27,599 bases of DNA from an uncultured Ruminococcus sp. (GTDB lineage: Bacteria; Bacillota; Clostridia; Oscillospirales; Ruminococcaceae): contig CAJTWE010000032.1 of the NCBI GenBank assembly GCA_910579955.1, positions 1-27,599 of the forward strand. The letters run 5' to 3'. Positions 14,932 to 21,857 of this stretch are shown here, in pieces. Both the position numbers and the translations under genes were made by a program. The notes beneath the pieces are model-generated. The model ran no database searches. It was given only the letters and a program-made list of their open reading frames with translations, and was not told the origin of the DNA. Each line of letters begins with the position of its first letter. Position 1 is the stretch's first letter.

Positions 14932-16446
14932 TTAGGGTTCGAAAATCATTATGCCTTCATAACCGTTACCCTGATGTCTCTTGACCTTTTCGACTATGAA
15001 GCCGTTAGCGGTCAAGTACTTATACAAAGCCTGTGAAAAACCTGTTATATCCTTGAATGTGTCACGGTTATTGTTATAGTAACAATTAAAGGTTTCATAT
15101 AAATTTTGAGTCAGAACAAAATTACCAGGCTGAGGTCTTATATAGCTCATGACAAAATTTTCTATATTATAATATTGAGCATCTATCGGAGTATTACGAA
15201 TTGAATAATCGTCAAGACTTGTATCATCACCAGTAAAGTGGTAGCCATTGTTTTTCAATCTGATAAAAGCATTTAAAGCCTCAGTGGTAATTTCATCCAA
15301 TTCGGAATTTAATATCATAGAAACAATGTTGGGATTCTGCTCGGCTTTTGGGATTTTTACGTCAAACGGCAAAGTACATATTCTACGCTTAATAGCACTA
15401 TCACCACTGCTGTATGCCATTCCGATATCGTGATTACTTGCTATTATAATTTTGCAAGTGCTTAAAAAGCTAATCTGCATTGCATTTTTCTTATCAGCAG
15501 TTATGCTATCATGCCCAGAGATTCTCTTTAATACTGCTAACTGAGCACTATCAAGAGTTAAAGCACCCTCATCGGAACTGACATTGATGCGTTTGCCCTG
15601 AAGCTCAGAAATTGCAAAACGACCACCAAGCAAGTTTTTCATGGACATACCTATTGTTGCAGTTCCAATAAGTAATCCGCATATCAAGGCAAGAAATGTC
15701 GACTTGCCGTTATCTCCCGAAGAACCAGGAAATACAAAGAAACGTTTCGCATGAGCATCACTGCTTATGCAGTATCCAATAATTTCCCATGCTCTTTGAA
15801 TCAGCATATCATTTTCATCAAACAGGGTTGATAAAAATTTGTCCATAAGTGGGTGAATCTGCGGAGCAACTCCTAAGTAAAAACCTGCGAGCTGGATTGT
15901 GGGAAAATAATCAGTAAGAGTAGTGCTTTCCATTGAGCCTGTAAAATTGTTGAAATAACCATTTTGACAATAAGTGTATCTTTCATCATTTGGCTCTCCA
16001 TTGAAGGGGCATGCTCTCATTTTTAATTCGTTGACTATCTGTACGATATCCTTGTATGACAATTCAAATCCACAATTACATATATAATTGAAAACACTAT
16101 TCATAAATGTTGATTCATTATATAGCCTATAAATGCAATTGTCCATCATGTAAAGCGTATCCTGATGCCTTAACAACAGATTAAGCTGACTGAGTTCTTT
16201 AATGAACTTATGACGTATTTTTTCACGCTTATCGCCTAAATCCATATCATCAGGAAGAATCTTAGGCTTAGTTGTCACTATTTCCTGCTCCTTTGGAGTA
16301 AAAGATACGGTTTCATCTTTTGGCTCTGAACTCGTTTTTCCTCCGCCGAAAAGGTTTGGATACTTGTCCACGGTCTCAGGTGTAACATACATAAACAGTC
16401 CGTCATCGGAGTGTTCTGTATTTGGGTTGCAAGTGAAATTGCACAT
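14932..16446 (-). CDS. D5/P4-type SF3 helicase (phage/plasmid primase family)
   Basis: A replication initiation helicase of the kind found on phages, plasmids and satellites. The central D5_N-like region precedes an SF3 ATPase with Walker A PGSSGDNGKST near residue 250, a Walker B-like stretch INVSSDEGAL, and IIIASNHD as motif C. A winged-helix-like C-terminus (about 400-504) follows. The N-terminal primase (AEP) domain of full-length P4-type proteins appears to be missing: the first 80 residues are a low-complexity Cys/Asp/Pro/Thr lead. A longer GTG-started frame exists, but the ATG at 16446 has AAGGAGGA 8 bp upstream. It heads the minus-strand D5-helicase-xis-int run. Confidence 0.85.
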   Translation of the reverse strand: MCNFTCNPNTEHSDDGLFMYVTPETVDKYPNLFGGGKTSSEPKDETVSFTPKEQEIVTTKPKILPDDMDLGDKREKIRHKFIKELSQLNLLLRHQDTLYMMDNCIYRLYNESTFMNSVFNYICNCGFELSYKDIVQIVNELKMRACPFNGEPNDERYTYCQNGYFNNFTGSMESTTLTDYFPTIQLAGFYLGVAPQIHPLMDKFLSTLFDENDMLIQRAWEIIGYCISSDAHAKRFFVFPGSSGDNGKSTFLALICGLLIGTATIGMSMKNLLGGRFAISELQGKRINVSSDEGALTLDSAQLAVLKRISGHDSITADKKNAMQISFLSTCKIIIASNHDIGMAYSSGDSAIKRRICTLPFDVKIPKAEQNPNIVSMILNSELDEITTEALNAFIRLKNNGYHFTGDDTSLDDYSIRNTPIDAQYYNIENFVMSYIRPQPGNFVLTQNLYETFNCYYNNNRDTFKDITGFSQALYKYLTANGFIVEKVKRHQGNGYEGIMIFEP

Positions 16447-16489
16447 TGTACATTCCTCCTTATCATTATTCACTTGTCAAGATTCCTAA

Positions 16490-16532
16490 CTTAAACAGTG
16501 GCTGCTCATGGAAGATAATCGAACTGTTTAAG
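16490..16532. promoter_or_regulatory. Inverted repeat in the divergent promoter region
   Basis: CTTAAACAGT (16490-16499) and ACTGTTTAAG (16523-16532) are perfect 10-bp inverted copies with centres 33 bp apart, about three helical turns. They sit between the divergent SF3 helicase gene and the 306-aa gene. A dimeric or looping repressor controlling both is plausible. Confidence 0.5.
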
Positions 16533-16580
16533 CTGTGATTTTATTATACAATAATTAAATTGGAGAAATATATGAGTTTA

Positions 16581-16610
16581 ATCAGGAGTTTTCAGGAATT
16601 ATCAGGAATG
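16581..16610 (+). repeat. Three 10-bp iteron-like repeats
   Basis: ATCAGGAGTT, TTCAGGAATT and ATCAGGAATG follow one another with an exact 10-bp period, each with TCAGGA at positions 2-7. They lie 30 bp upstream of the 306-aa gene. Phased copies suggest cooperative protein binding, as an operator or a replication iteron. Confidence 0.55.
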
Positions 16611-16640
16611 TAAAAATAACAAATTTTTGGAGAGATTTAT

Positions 16641-17561
16641 ATGACAAGAAAAGAATTTTTAAATAGTATGGTTAAATCAATCTTAGGCTATTCTATAATT
16701 GAATTTAAAGAAAAACAAAATGACAAAATTGAATATACAAAAACTGGAACGCTTATAAAAGATTGCACTTATACTCAGCACTACCATGATAAAGTAGTAG
16801 AATTAATATGTTTCATATTCGACAACAATGTAAAAAAAATTAAAATTGAAACTGAAAATAAGCCTATAGAAGCGTATCAAAACAATGCAAGAAACTTTCT
16901 TTATAATATAATTAAGGATAATTCAGTAGAAAAAACAGTAGATGATTCATACAGATTATTCAGGTTAAGTCTTGAAAAACTGGATTATATTTATAGATTT
17001 ATAATTATAAAAGAAATATTCAATGATAAAAAATATAAAGATAAAAGCGGAAATGAGAATTTTGATGATTCAGTAAATAAAATATTAGAAAACATAAATA
17101 GTCATCTTGATAAAGTGAGCAAAGCAAAAATCTTTAATGAAGTTGCGATTGATGATATTGAATATAATGATTTAGAATCAGAATTAGAAATCTTTTATAA
17201 AAGTTCAGAGTTGGGCAAAAGATTTGCCAATATCAAAGAGTACTTAAAATTCAAAAAATATAATTTTATTATTATAAATAATAATGATGTGACAAATTTT
17301 CAGAAAAACATCGTTTACAGATATACTGGTGAGTGCTTTTTTGAGATTGATGAGCGAAATGAGATTATTATATATTTTATATATAATAATCAAAGAATAC
17401 AATCATATACTTCAGTTCATAATTGGCTAAATCAATCGATTCTTTCAAATTATGCATACGAAGGAGCCAGCCGATATTTTAATTGCTACTTTTTCTATGA
17501 CCAAGGACGAATGTTTAAATTTCTTCAAATAAGTGAAGCAGATATAACAGCTGAAATATAG
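16641..17561 (+). CDS. Unknown AT-rich accessory protein (306 aa)
   Basis: I do not recognise this protein. It is 306 aa, predicted soluble, with no signal peptide or membrane segment, very rich in Lys, Ile, Asn, Tyr and Phe, and encoded by much more AT-rich DNA than its neighbours. Visible pieces are an N-terminal alpha/beta region (GTLIKDCTYTQHYHDKVVELICFIFD), a helical middle (about residues 100-200), and an aromatic C-terminus (EGASRYFNCYFFYDQGRMFKFLQ). GGAGAG precedes the ATG. It is transcribed divergently from the replication module, stands alone, and is bracketed by phased repeats on one side and GTTCCA repeats on the other. Defence, regulation or copy control are all possible; none is shown. 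Confidence 0.75.
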   Translation: MTRKEFLNSMVKSILGYSIIEFKEKQNDKIEYTKTGTLIKDCTYTQHYHDKVVELICFIFDNNVKKIKIETENKPIEAYQNNARNFLYNIIKDNSVEKTVDDSYRLFRLSLEKLDYIYRFIIIKEIFNDKKYKDKSGNENFDDSVNKILENINSHLDKVSKAKIFNEVAIDDIEYNDLESELEIFYKSSELGKRFANIKEYLKFKKYNFIIINNNDVTNFQKNIVYRYTGECFFEIDERNEIIIYFIYNNQRIQSYTSVHNWLNQSILSNYAYEGASRYFNCYFFYDQGRMFKFLQISEADITAEI

Positions 17562-17678
17562 CTAAAAATATATTTTGCAAAATTACTTTTTATTTCAATT
17601 TATATATAGAAAAATCGAAAAGATAAAAATAAGAAAAATAATTATAGTATTAAATAGTGTTATTATATTGATTGATGT

Positions 17679-17800
17679 GTTCCAGGTTCCAGGTGTTAAT
17701 CAAATTTAGGATTGATTTTTATTACAGAGAATGAAGAGAAAAAATAGAACATGAATATATTTTTCCATTTCAAACTTAAAGAATACTTGGAACGTGGAAC
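17679..17800. repeat. Inverted pairs of GTTCCA repeats
   Basis: GTTCCAGGTTCCAGG at 17679-17693 contains two 7-bp GTTCCAG units. The inverted partner at 17786-17800 reads GTTCCACGTTCCAAG on the minus strand (13 of 15 identical). They lie in the otherwise AT-rich 17562-17823 gap, which holds no gene, next to the serine recombinase. They may be recombinase sites, or part of an origin or operator. Confidence 0.5.
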
Positions 17801-17823
17801 AAAAAACTTCAGAAAAAATAATT

Positions 17824-17858
17824 TATAGTTAGAGGGCAAATTCTACCCTCTAACTATA
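17824..17858 (-). terminator. Terminator of the serine recombinase gene
   Basis: TATAGTTAGAGGG (17824-17836) pairs perfectly with CCCTCTAACTATA (17846-17858). On the minus strand it is followed by AATTATTTTTT. Confidence 0.8.
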
Positions 17859-17875
17859 GTACAATAATTAAACTA

Positions 17876-18478
17876 TTAATGAATATTTTGCTTTAATCTA
17901 TAATAGGAAGAACGTGAAATGTTAAGCTTACTTAGAGCCTGCGAAATTGTAATTTTTCTTGATTCAACATCATTTATTACAGAAACCCAGTTATCAGGTA
18001 CGGTAACTTTTGGTCGCCCGAATTTTATATTTTTCTTTTTGGCGGCAGTGATACCCTCACGCTGCCTGTTACGAATTTTATTTCTTTCATTTTCAGCGAT
18101 GCTGCCCAGCACCTCAATGAGGATAGCGTTAATCATATTCATAACCCACATTTGTTCAGAGGGAAAATCTGTCAATGTAGTCGGAATATCTAAAATCTTG
18201 ATACGCACTCCCTTGTCTTTGAAGTATTCCAGTTCATGTTTTATGTCATTTTTGTTACGGCTTAGACGGTCAAGTTCTTTGATAACAAGAGTATCGCCAC
18301 TTCTTAAAATCTGACGTTTTAGATACTGATACCCATCACGCTCGGTATCTTTACCCGAACATTTATCAACGATAATATTTTCATTTGGCACACCAAAATT
18401 TTTTAACGCTTCAATCTGCCTGTCCTCGTTCTGTTCACGGCTTGAAACTCTTGCGTAGCCATAAATTCTGTTGTCCAT
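17876..18478 (-). CDS. Serine recombinase, resolvase/invertase family
   Basis: A 200-aa small serine recombinase that cuts and rejoins DNA through a 5'-phosphoserine link. The catalytic N-terminal domain starts IYGYARVSSREQN with S12 the likely nucleophile, and includes SGKDTERDGYQ, the Arg-rich KELDRLSRNKNDI and the E-helix region IAENERNKIRNRQREG. A short Hin-type helix-turn-helix ends the protein (ISQALSKLNISRSSYYRLKQ). Length and layout match resolvases and invertases rather than large integrases. AAAGGAGC precedes the ATG. It is monocistronic with its own terminator. It could resolve multimers of the excised element or flip a segment; the GTTCCA repeats just downstream are candidate sites. 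Confidence 0.9.
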   Translation of the reverse strand: MDNRIYGYARVSSREQNEDRQIEALKNFGVPNENIIVDKCSGKDTERDGYQYLKRQILRSGDTLVIKELDRLSRNKNDIKHELEYFKDKGVRIKILDIPTTLTDFPSEQMWVMNMINAILIEVLGSIAENERNKIRNRQREGITAAKKKNIKFGRPKVTVPDNWVSVINDVESRKITISQALSKLNISRSSYYRLKQNIH

Positions 18479-18493
18479 AAAAAGCTCCTTTCT

Positions 18494-18603
18494 GTCTCAA
18501 AAAGTCCCTGCACTTTTGAAACGTCCCAAAAGTCAAAAACGGACTTTTTGGCACACGATTTTGATAAAAAATGAACCGTCCCAGAAAGTATACTTTTTGA
18601 GAC
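18494..18603. repeat. Inverted repeat between recombinase and amidotransferase
   Basis: GTCTCAAAAAGT (18494-18505) and ACTTTTTGAGAC (18592-18603) are perfect 12-bp inverted copies. Inside them AAAAAGTCC (18499-18507) also pairs with GGACTTTTT (18541-18549). The gap is built from repeated AAAGTCC/CGTCCC pieces, suggesting a duplicated terminator or a protein-bound site. Confidence 0.5.
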
Positions 18604-18606
18604 GGT
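18575..18606 (-). terminator. Terminator of the amidoligase-amidotransferase transcript
   Basis: On the minus strand ACCGTCTCAAAAAGTA pairs with TACTTTCTGGGACGGT (one mismatch, one G-T pair), followed by TCATTTTTTATC. Confidence 0.8.
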
Positions 18607-18619
18607 TTTTAAATTTCAG

Positions 18620-19591
18620 TTATATTTCGCAGAGAAAATCTTCGTATTCTTCTTCACCTTTTAAAGTTCTGACAGTTTCAGTAATTAGTGTATAATCGCA
18701 AAGCATATCCTCGATTTCATCAGCACTGTAGCCATAATCAAGAAGCATAATGACATCATCTTCATCGATACCATAACAGCTGCACATTTCAAGTAGCAAC
18801 TGTTCATGCTGTGTGTAATAATTGTCCTCCCAGTCATCAAAATATCTCATGAAAGAAGCGTATTTGAAATCTTCTTTGTTTTCAAATTCAGAACGTGATA
18901 TGTTACCTAGGTTGTCAATTCTGATAATATCCCCGTGAGCTGTTTCGATTTTGGTATAGGGGAAACTTAACATATTTATTTTTTTCAATGCCTTTTTCAT
19001 TATGGATTCTGTTGAAGAATAAATGTAAATTCCAAGCATTTCAAAATGTAACAGGTAAATCGGATTACTGCCCTTGATTATATACAAAGAATTATCTTCG
19101 TCAAGAACAGTGAAAGTAAAGTTACCCTGAACAGTTTCAGCCATACTTTTCAGACTATTAAAGTCCAGTTTTCCCTGCTGTTCTATGAGCTGAACTGCAA
19201 CATAGCTGTCGGTTTCGATGTGGGTATCAGGCAGATGGTTTTCTTTGCGAAGTTCAACGTCATTATACAAAACTCCATTATGTGCAAAAGAGAACTCTTT
19301 GTCCGCATGACCATAGAACGGATGATTGTTCTGGTTAAATTTTTGATTGCCCTGCGTAGTTAAACGGGTGTGTCCCATAATTGCTGTTGTTCCATCAGGA
19401 GCATTGAAGCGTATCTTATGGGCAGGTTTAGGACGTTTGTAAATAACAACTTGTCCATTACGAATATATGAGATTCCAGCGGCATCAGTGCCACGCTCTT
19501 CAGCAGCGTTTGCGAGTGTCTGTGTGAGTTCTTTCAGGACTTTATAAGGTATGATATGCTTGTAATCAAGCCAGCCGAATAATGCACACAT
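18620..19591 (-). CDS. Class II glutamine amidotransferase domain protein
   Basis: A 323-aa protein with an N-terminal Ntn-hydrolase glutaminase: MCALFGW puts the catalytic Cys at position 2, GHTRLTTQG at 73-81 and N89-H90-P91 match the glutamine-binding motif, and AHNG at 103-106 supplies the oxyanion Asn. It would release ammonia from glutamine. There is no synthetase domain such as those of AsnB, GlmS or PurF. Instead about residues 215-323 are a separate acidic helical tail (LLLEMCSCYGIDEDDVIMLL and onward). The start has GGAGGAATT before it. The amidoligase gene ends 50 bp upstream on the same strand. Such pairs are described on mobile elements and are thought to make or remodel amide bonds in peptides or proteins; the substrate is unknown. 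Confidence 0.88.
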   Translation of the reverse strand: MCALFGWLDYKHIIPYKVLKELTQTLANAAEERGTDAAGISYIRNGQVVIYKRPKPAHKIRFNAPDGTTAIMGHTRLTTQGNQKFNQNNHPFYGHADKEFSFAHNGVLYNDVELRKENHLPDTHIETDSYVAVQLIEQQGKLDFNSLKSMAETVQGNFTFTVLDEDNSLYIIKGSNPIYLLHFEMLGIYIYSSTESIMKKALKKINMLSFPYTKIETAHGDIIRIDNLGNISRSEFENKEDFKYASFMRYFDDWEDNYYTQHEQLLLEMCSCYGIDEDDVIMLLDYGYSADEIEDMLCDYTLITETVRTLKGEEEYEDFLCEI

Positions 19592-19641
19592 AATTAAAAT
19601 TCCTCCGTTTCTTCAACTTTTTCGTTGATGTAAAGCTGTCT

Positions 19642-20682
19642 TTATTTGAGATATTGAATGAGTTCAGGTTCAGTAATTTCTGAAACAAATTCAGACCATG
19701 AGAGTTTAGACATTTCATCATCTGTGTAAGACAATGCAATATCGCAAATTCTGTTTACAAGTTCAAGCGTTGCGATAAGTGTATTGTATTTGAGCGTACC
19801 CCTGAAAAGTCTGAACTCAATAGTGTGGTAGTTGCAGAGATTTACAGCAACGTAACGCCCGTAGTTTTTCTTTGCTTTATCCATAATTGCCTTTGGTGAA
19901 TTCTCGTATCCGTATCTGGCTGCCCAGCGGTTCATAGCATACTCAGAACGCCTTGAAAATTTCAGCAGTTCGTTCCAGTGATGTTCTACAAAATACAGGA
20001 TTCTTGAAATAACTTCGTCCTGCTCCTCAAGGTCAAGACCGAGACTGTCACGGTTTACATGAATGTGAAGTCCACAGGTTGAAGTTTGATGTGAACGGTA
20101 GCCAAGACTTACTGCATGATGCATAATGTCTTCCCAGCAGAAATCCTTGTGATATTCAAGGCTCATAGGGTGAGTGACGATTTCCATACCATCATCAAGA
20201 GAACCGTCTGTTTTGATGTAGACATGGTCTTCTCTCATATTTGCGATGTCAAGAAGTTCTTCTGCATAGTCGTCGTCTTTACCTGCTCCATCGATTTCAA
20301 GCTCTACGCCGAAATAGCGGTTAGAATCACCATAGAAAATCGGTTCAGGCTTGTAACCGTATTCGTGAATTGGTGCGTTTTTGCGGATTCTCTGATAACA
20401 CTCGTGGCAGAAGTAGCCATCATCATACTCATAAGCATCATCATTATGGATTATGCTATCGCATTCCTCACAGCGTGTGTAGTGATTATTGTAGCAATGA
20501 TAACAAAGAGTTGTGTATTCATCGCCATATGTGTCCTCGCTCCAGATTCTTTCACCGCAACAGTCACAGACAGATGTGAAGTTATCGATGCAGTCAGAGC
20601 ATAAAATCTCTCCATTAAACTCCTCATAATCGTCTGTGTCGATGAATGTTCCGCAGTGGGAGCAGTAGATTTTTTCTTCCAT
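19642..20682 (-). CDS. Amidoligase with three N-terminal zinc-binding repeats
   Basis: A 346-aa protein of the Amidoligase_2 type (glutamine synthetase/gamma-glutamylcysteine synthetase-like fold), which would join a carboxyl and an amine using ATP. Residues 7-95 hold three tandem zinc modules with an exact 32-residue period: C7/C10/C28/C31, C39/C42/C60/C63 and C71/C74/C92/C95. From about 120 the ligase core starts with YFGVELEID (G125, E127, E129), followed by KTDGSLDDGMEIVTHP, STCGLHIHVN and TIEFRLFRGT, the conserved acidic, His and Arg positions of the family. GGAGGAAAT precedes the ATG. It lies between a DUF960-type gene and an amidotransferase, all on the minus strand. The zinc repeats probably bind the substrate protein or a partner (inference). 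Confidence 0.87.
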   Translation of the reverse strand: MEEKIYCSHCGTFIDTDDYEEFNGEILCSDCIDNFTSVCDCCGERIWSEDTYGDEYTTLCYHCYNNHYTRCEECDSIIHNDDAYEYDDGYFCHECYQRIRKNAPIHEYGYKPEPIFYGDSNRYFGVELEIDGAGKDDDYAEELLDIANMREDHVYIKTDGSLDDGMEIVTHPMSLEYHKDFCWEDIMHHAVSLGYRSHQTSTCGLHIHVNRDSLGLDLEEQDEVISRILYFVEHHWNELLKFSRRSEYAMNRWAARYGYENSPKAIMDKAKKNYGRYVAVNLCNYHTIEFRLFRGTLKYNTLIATLELVNRICDIALSYTDDEMSKLSWSEFVSEITEPELIQYLK

Positions 20683-20709
20683 TCTGATTTCCTCCGTAAA
20701 ATAAAAATT

Positions 20710-20740
20710 GCCCTCTCGGATTTGACCGAGAGGGCTTTGT
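20710..20740 (-). terminator. Terminator between DUF960-type gene and amidoligase
   Basis: GCCCTCTCGG (20710-20719) pairs with CCGAGAGGGC (20726-20735); on the minus strand AATTTTTATTTT follows. It sits only 28 bp before the amidoligase start, leaving little room for a new promoter, so amidoligase expression may depend on read-through. Confidence 0.8.
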
Positions 20741-20746
20741 GTTTGG

Positions 20747-21031
20747 TTAGTATTCTTCTGCTAAAAGCATAGTTGAGTATGTGTCACTATCTATGATGTA
20801 TACCTTTGCTGTTATAGGCTTGTCTGTCGGAATAAGATATTCTCTGTGGTACTCTGGATGTTCTGAAAAGTGTATGATTTTTTGAAAGTCGTCAAGACTT
20901 TCAAGTCTGAACACTTGAAAATAATCTTTCGGTTCTGGCATTCTGTTCACACATTCCCACATAAAAAGCTGAAGTTCGAGCGGTATTTCCGACTGAACTC
21001 CTTTTGTCAGATAACGTTGATTGTTAAACAT
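20747..21031 (-). CDS. DUF960-family protein
   Basis: A 94-aa small soluble protein. The pattern RYLTKGVQSEIPLELQLFMW, YFQVFRLE, EPEYHREYLI, KVYIIDSDTYSTMLLAEEY fits the DUF960 family as I remember it, a set of short proteins common on conjugative and mobilisable elements of Firmicutes. Function is unknown. GGAGGG lies 6 bp before the ATG at 21031. It is the first gene of the minus-strand run that continues, past a terminator, into the amidoligase and amidotransferase; repeats upstream (21069-21148) may control it. Confidence 0.8.
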   Translation of the reverse strand: MFNNQRYLTKGVQSEIPLELQLFMWECVNRMPEPKDYFQVFRLESLDDFQKIIHFSEHPEYHREYLIPTDKPITAKVYIIDSDTYSTMLLAEEY

Positions 21032-21068
21032 ATTTCCCTCCTGCTAATTTGTTACGCTCCTATGACCC

Positions 21069-21432
21069 TACTGTAATCAACAGCAGAGCTTACTGTAGCA
21101 TTTCAATAATATATAACCAAAGAAAAATGGTATTACTTTTTTACAGTACGATATAACATAAAGATAAAAGGTATTACCAATATCATAAAAATATTGTAAT
21201 ATGCAATGCCTTAATACCTATATACGTTCACAATAGTCAAAATAAAAGAGTAAAGACAGAGGTATTACGATTACCTCTGTCTTGCAGATAATGTTAAATC
21301 TATAAATTATAATAATTATATAAATAGATTAATTATAGTAGTATAGGTATATATACTATATAATAGATATAAATAGTATGTATAAATAATATGGTTAGTA
21401 TATATAACTATAGTACATATACGAATACAGTA
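21069..21432. repeat. AT-rich repeat region between divergent genes, candidate origin
   Basis: The 448-bp gap holds no gene. TACTGTA occurs at 21069-21075 and 21091-21097 (22 bp apart, two turns) and inverted as TACAGTA at 21142-21148 and 21426-21432. GGTATTAC occurs at 21129-21136, 21170-21177 and 21261-21268. From about 21300 to 21460 the DNA is almost only A and T with TATATA runs. This combination of short repeats, a hairpin and an easily melted tract beside a relaxase operon suggests an oriT, a replication origin or a shared regulatory region. Confidence 0.5.
21253..21283. other. 12-bp perfect hairpin, possible oriT component
   Basis: AAGACAGAGGTA (21253-21264) pairs with TACCTCTGTCTT (21272-21283) around a 7-nt loop. 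Neither side has a clear T-run directly after the stem, so it is not a convincing terminator. It lies about 200 bp upstream of the mobC-like gene, where oriT hairpins often occur. Confidence 0.4.
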
Positions 21433-21479
21433 ATATATGTATATAGGTAAATATAGCTAATATCATATGGAGGTACATT

Positions 21480-21857
21480 ATGAAAAACGAAAATGAGAAA
21501 AAGTCCATAACAAAATCCATTAAAATGTCACCGCAAGAGGAAAAACAGATAAGAGAACAGGCTGAAAAGAAAAATATGAATTTCAGTGAATATATGCTGG
21601 ATTGTGCTTTACATAGTAATCAGGGCATTACACCGTATATGGCTGTTAAGATGCAGGAAATGGTTAATATTGTAAATGATATTGCGGATAGCCTTGATGA
21701 AAAAGATTATACACGTAGAGAGGAATTAAGACAGAAAGCAAATGATTTTGATGGATTGGTTACATCTGTTTCACCACAAGAGAAACTTAATAAACTTGAA
21801 AATAACATCGGTCTTTTTGTAGAAGGAGGTTATGAGATATGGGAATTTTTAAAGTGA
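21480..21857 (+). CDS. MobC-like relaxosome accessory protein
   Basis: A 125-aa protein beginning with a ribbon-helix-helix-like segment: basic KSITKSIKMSPQEEKQIREQAEKKNMNFSEYML, typical of plasmid mobilisation accessory proteins that bind oriT and help the relaxase. The rest is helical (MVNIVNDIADSLDEKDYTRREELRQKAN). A GGAGG site precedes the ATG. Its end overlaps the relaxase start by 19 bp, the usual mobC-mobA coupling. The family call comes from the N-terminal pattern plus the neighbour; a plain regulator is possible. Confidence 0.75.
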   Translation: MKNENEKKSITKSIKMSPQEEKQIREQAEKKNMNFSEYMLDCALHSNQGITPYMAVKMQEMVNIVNDIADSLDEKDYTRREELRQKANDFDGLVTSVSPQEKLNKLENNIGLFVEGGYEIWEFLK

